Assembly (NCBI GenBank): GCA_041309225.1
Contig: JBFYZZ010000171.1
Location: 1-13,906 of the forward strand
DNA: 13,906 nt
DNA from: JAFGLY01 sp041309225
GTDB taxonomy: Bacteria; Myxococcota_A; UBA796; JAFGLY01
Direction: 5' to 3'
Under the pieces are notes generated by a model, which saw only the letters and a program-made list of their open reading frames with translations, made no database searches and was not told the DNA's origin. Position 1 is the first letter of the stretch. Every line of letters starts with the position of its first letter. The position numbers were made by a program, and so were the translations under genes. Below, in pieces: positions 8,037-13,906 of the stretch.

Positions 8037-9001
8037 CCGTCGCCGGGCCGGCGGAGGTCGCCCGCCGGGAGGTTCACGGTCCGGTCCACCAGCCAGGTCG
8101 GCCGGGCGCGCACCTGGTCCCAGATCCGCAGGACGTACTCGCCGAGGATCCCGATCCCGAGTGCGTTGAGACCCCCGAAGAAGCACGCCGTCGTGATGAT
8201 GGAGGTCCACCCGGGGATGGCGAGGCCCGTGAACAGCTTGTGGTAGAGCGTGAACCCGACCCCGCCCAGGAACGCCAGGATGGCGACGCCGGCGATCCCG
8301 TAGAAGATCGAGAGGGGGAAGGCGGAGAAGGAGAACACCGCCTCCCGGGCGAGCCGCACGAGCCCCAGCCAGGAGACCCGCGGGCGGCCGTCCCAGCGCT
8401 CACCCCGCTCCACCGGGATCCCCACCTGCCGGAACCCGGCCCAGGCCCGGAGTCCCGGCAGGTAGCGGCGCACCTCCGGCAGGGTGTCGAGGATCCGCAC
8501 GACCCGCCGGTCCATGAGGCCGAAGTTGCCCGCGTCGCGGGGGATCCGCACCGCGGAAACGGCGTCGAGGATGCGGTAGAAGGCGAGGAAGAGGGCCCGC
8601 TTCATGGCCCCCTCCTTGCGGCCGACGCGGACGGCGTAGACCACCGCGTACCCCTCGCGCCACCGCGTCACCATCTCCGCGAGGGCGCCCGGGTCGTCCT
8701 GGAGGTCGGCGTCCATGACCACCACGGCGTCGCCAGTGGCGTACCGGAGGCCCGCCTGGACCGCGGCCTGGTGCCCGAAGTTGCGCGACAGGTGGACCAC
8801 CCGGCGGTGGGGGGCCGCCTCGGCGAGCCCGTCGAGGATCCCGGCGCTGCCGTCGGTGGAGCCGTCGTCCACGAGCACCAGCTCCAGCCGGCATCCCGTG
8901 GGGGCGGCCGCCGCCTCGACGGCTTCCACGAGGCGGGGCAGCACCCCGGCCTCGTCGAGGACCGGGACCACCACCGAGACGAGGGGGGACGGATCGGCCA
9001 T
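8033..9001 (-). CDS. GT2 polyprenyl-phosphate glycosyltransferase (DPM/GtrB/ArnC-like)
   Basis: 322-residue GT-A enzyme that would transfer a sugar from a nucleotide sugar to polyprenyl phosphate at the inner face of the cytoplasmic membrane. Motifs: SVVVPVLDE at 9-17, VDDGS with Asp45-Asp46, the metal-binding DAD at 97-99 followed by LQDDP, and ERWDGRPRVSW at 201-211 in the place of the acceptor-binding ER-G-S motif. Two membrane helices near 228-252 and 265-290 match GtrB-type proteins, which end in a membrane anchor. It starts 9 bases after the methyltransferase stop and overlaps the GT39-like gene by ATGA. The sugar (glucose, mannose, aminoarabinose or other) cannot be read from the sequence. 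Confidence 0.93.
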   Translation of the reverse strand: MADPSPLVSVVVPVLDEAGVLPRLVEAVEAAAAPTGCRLELVLVDDGSTDGSAGILDGLAEAAPHRRVVHLSRNFGHQAAVQAGLRYATGDAVVVMDADLQDDPGALAEMVTRWREGYAVVYAVRVGRKEGAMKRALFLAFYRILDAVSAVRIPRDAGNFGLMDRRVVRILDTLPEVRRYLPGLRAWAGFRQVGIPVERGERWDGRPRVSWLGLVRLAREAVFSFSAFPLSIFYGIAGVAILAFLGGVGFTLYHKLFTGLAIPGWTSIITTACFFGGLNALGIGILGEYVLRIWDQVRARPTWLVDRTVNLPAGDLRRPGDG

Positions 9002-9010
9002 GATCCCGGC

Positions 9011-9739
9011 TTACCGGGCCGCGAGGACGGCGGCGAGGGACAGGCCCGCCGGCAGGGTGCGGACCCGAAGGACGCGGCGCTCGGCCGCCGCAGCCGCCAC
9101 GAGGACACGCTGCACCGGGGCCGGCACCCGGGGAAAGGCCGTGCCGGTCCGAGAGCCGCGGGCCCGCTCCGTGGCCCGCACCAGGACCGCCGGAGGGAGG
9201 GAAAAGGCGTTCCAGAAGGAGATCCATCGAACCTGGAACCCCGCCGCACGGGCCTCGGCCCGGAGGGTGGGACGGGTGTAGCGCCGCCGGTGGCCGAGCG
9301 CCCGGTCCCATGGCCCGTACAGGACCGGCAGCGCGGGCACCGAGATCACGACGATCCCGTCCTGCGCCAGTACGGCAGCAGCGTGGCGCAGGACGGTGAC
9401 CGGATCCTCGAGGTGCTCGAGCACGTCGAGGAGCACGACCGCCCGCGCCCGGCCGGCCGGGACCGGCCACGGCGCGTGGAGGTCCTGGCAGCGGACCTCC
9501 GACAGCCCCAGGGCGGCGGCGTGGGCCACGGCCTCCGGCACGAGGTCGAGACCCGCGACCTCGTACCCCTGGTCGCGACACGCCCGCAGCGTGAGGCCCG
9601 CCCCCACCCCGCCCTCCACGAGAAGCCCAGGCGGGGGCGCGAACCGGTGCAGCAGGTCGGCGAGGAGCGCCCGCTTGGCGACGTGCCACCAGTAGGTGGC
9701 CTCCACGCGGGCCAGCTCGTCGAGGTGGCGGGGATCCAT
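9011..9739 (-). CDS. Class I SAM-dependent methyltransferase of a glycan cluster
   Basis: 242-residue Rossmann-fold methyltransferase. SAM-binding motif I is at 39-49 (LLVEGGVGAGL), where the usual D-x-G-x-G-x-G starts with Glu. The acidic end of strand 2 is GLDL at 63-66, and motif II/III is LLDVLEHLEDP at 103-113. The segment LGHRRRYT at 148-155 and the N-terminal ATYWWHVAKR at 14-23 are typical, from memory, of Methyltransf_23-type proteins found beside glycosyltransferases. This suggests methylation of a sugar or a lipid-linked intermediate, but that is inference. It is the first gene of the minus-strand block and faces the Gld-like operon across 106 bases. The ATG at 9739 has no clear Shine-Dalgarno; the frame is open upstream but would run into the divergent gene. 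Confidence 0.85.
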   Translation of the reverse strand: MDPRHLDELARVEATYWWHVAKRALLADLLHRFAPPPGLLVEGGVGAGLTLRACRDQGYEVAGLDLVPEAVAHAAALGLSEVRCQDLHAPWPVPAGRARAVVLLDVLEHLEDPVTVLRHAAAVLAQDGIVVISVPALPVLYGPWDRALGHRRRYTRPTLRAEARAAGFQVRWISFWNAFSLPPAVLVRATERARGSRTGTAFPRVPAPVQRVLVAAAAAERRVLRVRTLPAGLSLAAVLAAR

Positions 9740-9783
9740 GGCGGTCGCGCCCGGGGGGCGACGAGCGTATCCGGTGCCCGTCC

Positions 9784-9811
9784 TTGACGCCGGACCTCGA
9801 TCGGGTAGCCT
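9784..9811 (+). promoter_or_regulatory. Sigma70-like promoter for the Gld-type operon
   Basis: TTGACG (9784-9789), a 16-base spacer, then TAGCCT (9806-9811): five of six and three of six consensus matches. Transcription would start near 9818, giving a leader of about 28 bases before the permease ATG. A short inverted repeat (GTGGA 9812-9816, TCCAC 9823-9827) lies right at the predicted start and could be an operator or leader hairpin. I found no convincing promoter in the opposite direction for the methyltransferase. Confidence 0.5.
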
Positions 9812-9845
9812 GTGGAGCCGTGTCCACGGTTTCGGGAGGTCGGCG

Positions 9846-10562
9846 ATGGGCAACGTGCTGGCGGTGTTCCGGAGGGAGCTCGGCAGCGCCTTCGACTCGC
9901 CGCTGGCGTACATCGTGCTGCCGGTCTTCCTCGCCCTGGTCGCCGCGTTCACGCTCTGGTTCCAGGACGTCTGGTCCCAGGGGGTGGTCACCCTGAGGAC
10001 CCTCTTCTCCTGGTCCGCCGTCTTCTTCCTGCTCCTGGTGCCGGCCGTGACCATGCGGCTCTTCGCCGAGGAGCGCCGCACCGGGAGCCTCGAGCTCCTC
10101 GTCACGCTCCCCATCTCGGACGCCCAGGTGGTGGTGGGCAAGTACCTCTCAGCCCTGGCCCTCCTGGCCATCGCCCTCCTGCTCACGCTCCCCTACCCGC
10201 TCACGTTGGACGCCGCCGGGGATCTGGACTGGGGTCCGGTGGTGGGCGGCTACCTGGGCCTGCTCCTCCTGGGCGCGGCCTTCTCCGCGATCGGCACGGC
10301 CGCCAGTGCGTTCACGGCCAACCAGGTGGTGGCCTTCCTGCTCTCCGTGCTGCTCTGCCTCGTACCGTTCGCCATGGGGTTCTTCCTGGACCGGGTGCCG
10401 GCCCCCATCCTTCCCGTCGTCCAGTACCTCTCCTTCGACTACCACTTCGACGCCCTGGCACGCGGCGTGATCGACAGCCGCAACATCGTGTTCTACGGCG
10501 CGGTGATCGGCGCCGCCCTGCACGTGGCCACCTTCGCCCTCCGCCATCGGCGCCTGGTCTGA
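9846..10562 (+). CDS. ABC-2 type permease, GldF-like
   Basis: 238-residue membrane protein, the permease of a two-part ABC exporter of the NosY/GldF type. It has about six hydrophobic helices (near 21-40, 54-72, 98-120, 131-157, 160-182 and 213-231). The hallmark between helices 2 and 3 is TMRLFAEERRTGSLELL (69-85) leading to LPISDAQVVVGKY, the loop thought to contact the ATPase. Near the end, YLSFDYHFDALARGVID (194-210) is typical of GldF-like permeases. Start: the ATG at 9846 has GGGAGGT (9834-9840) five bases upstream and lies just inside a good promoter. The GldG-like gene follows after 11 bases. No ATP-binding subunit is encoded beside it, which is unusual. Cargo is unknown; gliding function should not be assumed. 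Confidence 0.93.
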   Translation: MGNVLAVFRRELGSAFDSPLAYIVLPVFLALVAAFTLWFQDVWSQGVVTLRTLFSWSAVFFLLLVPAVTMRLFAEERRTGSLELLVTLPISDAQVVVGKYLSALALLAIALLLTLPYPLTLDAAGDLDWGPVVGGYLGLLLLGAAFSAIGTAASAFTANQVVAFLLSVLLCLVPFAMGFFLDRVPAPILPVVQYLSFDYHFDALARGVIDSRNIVFYGAVIGAALHVATFALRHRRLV

Positions 10563-10566
10563 GGAG
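10561..10566 (+). promoter_or_regulatory. Ribosome binding site GAGGAG deciding the GTG start of the GldG-like gene
   Basis: GAGGAG overlaps the stop codon of the permease and lies seven bases before the GTG at 10574. It picks this start from an open frame that extends far upstream, across the permease gene in another frame. The chosen start lies about ten residues before the first membrane helix. Confidence 0.65.
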
Positions 10567-10573
10567 CGCAGCC

Positions 10574-12181
10574 GTGCAGCCGCGCCACGCCCTGCTCCTC
10601 GACGCCTGGATCCGCCTGGGAGCCGTGCTCCTCGTGGCGGTCCTCGCCAACCTGCTGGCCGCCCGCCACTTTGCCCGGCTGGACCTCACCCGCGACCACC
10701 TCTACACCCTCTCGGGCGCGAGCCGGGCCATCGCCGGCCGCCTGGAGAAGCCCCTCCTCGTCAAGGTGTACTTCACGCGGGGTCTGGAGGCGCCCTACAA
10801 CAACCACCAGCAGGTCTTCGTGGACCGGCTCGAGGAGTTCCGGGCCTTCTCCCGGGGCCGGATGGAGGTCACCGTCCTCGATCCGACCGGATCCGAGGCG
10901 CTCGAGGACGAGGCCCAGCGGTTCGGGATCCAGCCCATCCAGTACCGCTACCAGGGCTCCGATCGGGCGGAGCTCAAGCGCGTGTTCATGGGCGCTTCGT
11001 TCGTGTACGGGGAGCGCCAGGCCGCGCTCGAGGCCGTGACCCAGCTGGGCACGATGGAGTACGAGATCGCCCGCGTCCTCAAACGGCTCCTCGCGGGCGA
11101 CGAGCGTCCCACCGTCGGGTTCACGAGCGGCAGCGCCGAGGTGGCCGTGCTGGCGGGCTCCGGCCCCCTGGAGACGCTGCGCACCGAACTGGCCGAGTCC
11201 TACGAGGTCGTGCAGGTGCCCCTGGGCGCGGAGGCGGGCGTCCCGGACGACGTGGACGCCCTCCTCGTGGTGGGCCCCCAGCAGCCCGTCACCGAGCGGA
11301 CCCGCTACCAGCTGGACCAGTACCTCCTCCGGGGCGGATCGCTGGCCGTGTTCCTCACCCACGTGCGGCCCGACCTGCGCACGTTCCGGCCCGAGGCCGT
11401 ATACACCGCGATGGAGGGCCTCCTCGGCGCCTGGGGCGTGTCCGTCCAGCGGGATCTCGTCGTCGACCGCACCCAGAACGGCCTGCTCCGGATCCCGGTG
11501 CGGCGGGGGCGGTACGTCGTGCAGACGCCCGTCAACCACCCCGTGATCCCCCGGATCACGGATCTCGCGACCGACAGCCTGGTCGTGAAGGGGCTCGGCC
11601 AGCTGCTCTTCCCCTTCGCGTCCTCCCTCGCGCTCTCCGATCCCCTGCCCCCCGGGGTGGAGGCCCGGGTCCTCGCCCGCACCTCCCCGCAGGCCGGGCG
11701 GGTCCGGACGATCCGGACCCTGGATCCCGCAGCCTGGGAGGCCACCCTGCCGGGCGAGGAGGTGGGGGCGTGGCCGGTCCTGATGGCCCTCACGGGCGCG
11801 TTCCCCAGCGCCTTTCGGGGCCTCCCCATCCCACCCGCACCGAGCCAGGCCTCCGACGACGGGAGCGACGTCCCCGAGGACGACCAGGCCTCCCGGATCG
11901 CCGAAGGGGCGCCGGCCCGCCTGGTGGTGTGCGGATCGGCCGACGCGGTGGCCAACAACGTGGGGCTCGTGCTCAACGTCGTGGACTGGATGGTGGAGGA
12001 CGAGGACCTCATCGGCATCCGCACCAAGAGCCTCACCCTGCCACCCCTCGAGAAGCCCGCACCCTCCACCCTGGTCTGGATGCGGGCGGCTGCCGCGGGG
12101 GGCGGCATCCTCCTGCTGGGGCTGGCCGGCCTGGGGCGATGGCTGTGGAGGCGCCGCCGGGCGCGGGAGGCGCGACCGTGA
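10574..12181 (+). CDS. GldG-like ABC transporter auxiliary protein
   Basis: 535-residue protein with one membrane helix at each end (about 11-30 and 503-524) and a large extracytoplasmic part between them, the layout of GldG/ABC_transp_aux proteins. The family hallmark LDLTRDHLYTLS is at 36-47, just after the first helix. The body contains a Rossmann-like segment around 226-262 (VDALLVVGPQQPVT, then LLRGGSLAVFL), as in the family, and a second near 448-453 (ARLVVCGSAD). The C-terminal helix is followed by a strongly basic tail (RRRRAREAR), expected inside the cytoplasm. Start is GTG with GAGGAG seven bases upstream. Its stop overlaps the next start as GTGA. It works with the upstream permease and downstream DUF4340 protein, probably as an envelope part of the exporter. 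Confidence 0.92.
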   Translation: MQPRHALLLDAWIRLGAVLLVAVLANLLAARHFARLDLTRDHLYTLSGASRAIAGRLEKPLLVKVYFTRGLEAPYNNHQQVFVDRLEEFRAFSRGRMEVTVLDPTGSEALEDEAQRFGIQPIQYRYQGSDRAELKRVFMGASFVYGERQAALEAVTQLGTMEYEIARVLKRLLAGDERPTVGFTSGSAEVAVLAGSGPLETLRTELAESYEVVQVPLGAEAGVPDDVDALLVVGPQQPVTERTRYQLDQYLLRGGSLAVFLTHVRPDLRTFRPEAVYTAMEGLLGAWGVSVQRDLVVDRTQNGLLRIPVRRGRYVVQTPVNHPVIPRITDLATDSLVVKGLGQLLFPFASSLALSDPLPPGVEARVLARTSPQAGRVRTIRTLDPAAWEATLPGEEVGAWPVLMALTGAFPSAFRGLPIPPAPSQASDDGSDVPEDDQASRIAEGAPARLVVCGSADAVANNVGLVLNVVDWMVEDEDLIGIRTKSLTLPPLEKPAPSTLVWMRAAAAGGGILLLGLAGLGRWLWRRRRAREARP

Positions 12182-13527
12182 TCCCGTCCCGCACGACCCG
12201 GATCCTCCTCGCGATCGCGGCCGTTCTCGCGCTGCTCCTCGCCCTCCCCCGCGGGGGGGACGACACCGGCGGGCCCCTGCCGGCGCTCCCGGCCATCGAT
12301 CGGGACGGCGTCACCCGGATCCGCTTCGAACGGGCCGGACAGGCCATCCTCATCGAGCGGCAGGGCGAGGTCTGGCGCCTGCTCCAGCCCCTCCAGGCCG
12401 AGGCGGACGCGGGATCGCTCGAGGCGCTGCTCCAGATCTTCGGCGAGCCCGTCCCGATCGATGCCCGGGTGGACGTCGGCCACCTCGAGTCCTACGGCCT
12501 CGACGACAACGAGGGCGTGCGCTTCGAGGTCTTCACGGGGGGGGCCGAGCCGGCGCTCGCCCTGGTGGTCGGGCGGGACGTGGAGGGCGGCTCCACGCTC
12601 CTGCGCCTCTCGGGATCCGACGACGTCTACCGGGCGCGCCTGGGGGGAGCGTATCGCTTCCGGAAGGACGCCCCGGCGTGGCGGAACCGATCGGTCCTCG
12701 CGCTCGACCCCGCCCGGATGGCGGGCCTCACCATCGAGGGGGCGGGGGGTGCGCTGACCTTCCTCCGGGACCCGACCGCCGCCGTGGGAGAGGGGGAGGC
12801 GCCGACCCAGCCGACGTGGCGGCTGCAGGACGATTCCTCCTTCCCGCTCGACCAGCCGACCCTCGACGCGCTGGCCCGATCGCTGGCCCGGCTCCGCGCG
12901 AGCGAGGTCCACGCCTCGGACTTCGGGTCCGGCTGGGATCGTCCCGCCGGGGCCTACGAGGTGGCCCTCGCGGACGGCACCACCCACCGGATCCTCGTGG
13001 TGTCCGACGACGGCGCGGCCTCAGGGCTCGCACGCGTGGACGACCGGCCGGATGTCTACCGGATCGCCGGATCGTGGGTGGGCCGCCTCGAGCAGGGCCG
13101 GGAGGCGTACCGGGACCGGACGCTGTTCGCCTTCGCTCCCGACCAGGTGGAGAGCCTGGTCCTGGAGGAGGGCACCGCCCGGGTCCGGATCCGGCGCGAC
13201 CCCACCACCGGCACCTGGCGCGCGGTGGAGCCGATCTCGGCCGAGGTGGACCTCCGCACGGCCCTCGCGGCGGTCCGCACGCTGGGGGGGCTGCGGGCGC
13301 ACGCCGTGGCCGAGGGTGCCGATTCCCGGAACAGCGGGCTCAACCCGCCGCGCGCCCGCCTCCAGGCCCTCCTCGCGGATGGCTCGAGCCAGTCCCTGGA
13401 GGTGGGGACCCGCTTCCAGGAGGGTGGCCAGGAGTGGGTCCGGGTGCGGCGGGCCGGGCGGGACACGATCTGGGTGCTGCCGGCCGAGACGTGGAAACGG
13501 ATGAGGGCTGCCTTCGTCCGAGGTTAG
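12178..13527 (+). CDS. DUF4340 domain protein, membrane-anchored partner of the Gld-like transporter
   Basis: 449-residue protein with one N-terminal helix (about 8-24) and a periplasmic beta-rich region built of repeated DUF4340-type units. Three units can be seen. Each has a strand pair with a WRL or WRA core (66-68, 214-216, 347-349), a helix, and a basic segment such as WRNRSVLALDP (168-178) or YRDRTLFAFAP (311-321). SYGLDD (105-110) and SGLNPP (386-391) mark equivalent places in units one and three. DUF4340 genes usually follow GldG-like genes in such cassettes; no biochemical role is established to my knowledge. The start is GTG, overlapping the GldG-like stop as GTGA, so the pair is probably translationally coupled. 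The TAG stop at 13525-13527 overlaps a TAGAAT hexamer. Confidence 0.9.
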   Translation: MIPSRTTRILLAIAAVLALLLALPRGGDDTGGPLPALPAIDRDGVTRIRFERAGQAILIERQGEVWRLLQPLQAEADAGSLEALLQIFGEPVPIDARVDVGHLESYGLDDNEGVRFEVFTGGAEPALALVVGRDVEGGSTLLRLSGSDDVYRARLGGAYRFRKDAPAWRNRSVLALDPARMAGLTIEGAGGALTFLRDPTAAVGEGEAPTQPTWRLQDDSSFPLDQPTLDALARSLARLRASEVHASDFGSGWDRPAGAYEVALADGTTHRILVVSDDGAASGLARVDDRPDVYRIAGSWVGRLEQGREAYRDRTLFAFAPDQVESLVLEEGTARVRIRRDPTTGTWRAVEPISAEVDLRTALAAVRTLGGLRAHAVAEGADSRNSGLNPPRARLQALLADGSSQSLEVGTRFQEGGQEWVRVRRAGRDTIWVLPAETWKRMRAAFVRG

Positions 13528-13530
13528 AAT
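13525..13530 (+). promoter_or_regulatory. Possible -10 element TAGAAT before the last gene
   Basis: TAGAAT matches five of six bases of the -10 consensus and is among the few AT-rich hexamers here. It overlaps the DUF4340 stop. No -35 is found at 16-18 bases, and the leader to the ATG at 13642 would be about 105 bases, so this is weak support for separate transcription. Confidence 0.2.
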
Positions 13531-13536
13531 GCAGGC

Positions 13537-13558
13537 GGACCGTGCCGCCGGGCGGTCC
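13537..13558 (+). terminator. Weak hairpin after the DUF4340 gene, possible terminator
   Basis: GGACCG (13537-13542) can pair with CGGTCC (13553-13558) around a ten-base GC-rich loop, nine bases after the stop codon. There is no T tract after it, so intrinsic termination is doubtful. It may only slow transcription or protect the mRNA end. Confidence 0.25.
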
Positions 13559-13631
13559 CGCGCCCCGACGCGACGACGCGCCTGAATGAACCGGGCGCCC
13601 CGAACGTCCAAGGGTCGTTTCCGCCCCCGAC

Positions 13632-13636
13632 GGAGG
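13632..13636 (+). promoter_or_regulatory. Ribosome binding site GGAGG for the partial secreted protein
   Basis: GGAGG lies five bases before the ATG at 13642, which is followed directly by a signal-peptide-like sequence. The combination is the main evidence that the truncated frame at the window end is a real gene. Confidence 0.7.
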
Positions 13637-13641
13637 ATTCC

Positions 13642-13906
13642 ATGCCTCGCGCCCTCCTCCTCCTGCCCCTCCTGGCGCTGACCCTCGCCTCCCGGTCGGC
13701 CGGAGCGGCTCCGGCTCCCGACGGGCCCTCGGCGGCCCGCGACGACACGGTCCAGGTGGCGTCCGCCCAATCCCGCAAGGGCGACGGATCCCGGAGCACG
13801 TCGAAGCCCTCGGCCAGCCGGCCGCGCGGGAAGGCTCCCGCCAGGCACGCTCCACCCCCCTCGGCCGGCAGCGCGCCGCCCCCGCAGGCCACCCGGCGCG
13901 ACGCTC
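13642..13906 (+). CDS. Partial secreted protein with Ser/Pro/Ala/Arg-rich N-terminal region
   Basis: The first 88 codons of a gene cut by the window edge. Residues 1-23 are a signal peptide: MPRALLLLPLLALTLASRSAGA, with likely cleavage after an A-G-A motif. The mature part that can be read (about 24-88) is low complexity, rich in Ser, Pro, Ala, Lys and Arg (for example SRSTSKPSASRPRGKAPAR), so it is probably a flexible basic linker before a domain outside the window. Such linkers are common in periplasmic cell-wall proteins, but nothing here names the function. No cysteine follows the signal, so it is not a lipoprotein. It lies 114 bases after the DUF4340 gene on the same strand and may be in the same operon or have its own promoter. 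Confidence 0.7.
   Translation, partial: MPRALLLLPLLALTLASRSAGAAPAPDGPSAARDDTVQVASAQSRKGDGSRSTSKPSASRPRGKAPARHAPPPSAGSAPPPQATRRDA

Noticed and set aside
4852..8246. Two long plus-strand open frames (640 and 642 codons) across the subtilase and GT39-like genes
   Set aside because: Composition is typical of antisense reading of GC-rich genes; the minus strand has catalytic motifs, membrane helices and 4-base overlaps.
9798..9826. Minus-strand TGGACA (9826-9821) as the -35 of a methyltransferase promoter
   Set aside because: The hexamer at the right distance is CGATCG, which does not resemble a -10 element.
9812..10573. Upstream extension of the GldG-like frame through the permease gene
   Set aside because: The permease occupies this stretch in another frame with clear motifs, and the GTG at 10574 has its own ribosome binding site.

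Overview
This GC-rich window (roughly 70% G+C by eye, with C or G at most third codon positions) looks like chromosomal DNA of a Myxococcota/deltaproteobacterial-type bacterium. The clues are three putative secreted or lipid-anchored proteins in one cluster, a subtilisin-like protease ending in a MYXO-CTERM-like tail, an Asp/Thr/Pro-rich lipoprotein linker, and a Gld-type ABC export module. The taxonomic reading is inference. No rRNA, tRNA, CRISPR array, insertion sequence or phage gene is visible.

Layout: the genes form two divergent blocks that separate at about 9740-9845. The left block is on the minus strand and reads, in transcription order: a SAM methyltransferase (9739-9011), a polyprenyl-phosphate-type GT2 glycosyltransferase (9001-8033), a GT39/PMT-like membrane glycosyltransferase (8036-6498), a secreted S8 subtilase (6501-4987), a lipoprotein (4990-3992), then a 92-base gap, an FG-GAP/VCBS-repeat lipoprotein (3899-1590) and a class-3-type aldehyde dehydrogenase (1593-214). 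Four junctions are 4-base ATGA/GTGA overlaps, so most of the block is probably translationally coupled. Bases 1-213 hold no gene that I can support.

The right block is on the plus strand and reads: an ABC-2 permease of the GldF type (9846-10562), a GldG-like auxiliary protein (10574-12181), a DUF4340 protein (12178-13527) and, after a 114-base gap, the start of a secreted Ser/Pro/Ala/Arg-rich protein that runs off the window (13642 to end). A sigma70-like promoter (TTGACG, 16 bases, TAGCCT) lies just upstream of the permease. The ATP-binding subunit that normally accompanies such a permease is not in the window.

How the genes may work together: the GT2 and GT39-like proteins form a plausible pair in which a lipid-linked sugar is made at the cytoplasmic face and transferred at the periplasmic face. 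The subtilase and lipoprotein, coupled to them by overlaps, are exported proteins that could be acceptors or simply co-expressed surface proteins. The plus-strand trio resembles the GldF/GldG/DUF4340 transport or gliding-associated cassette. A DNA-level feature not explained by the genes is a marked excess of the palindrome GGATCC, about 30 copies by hand count, in all three codon frames.
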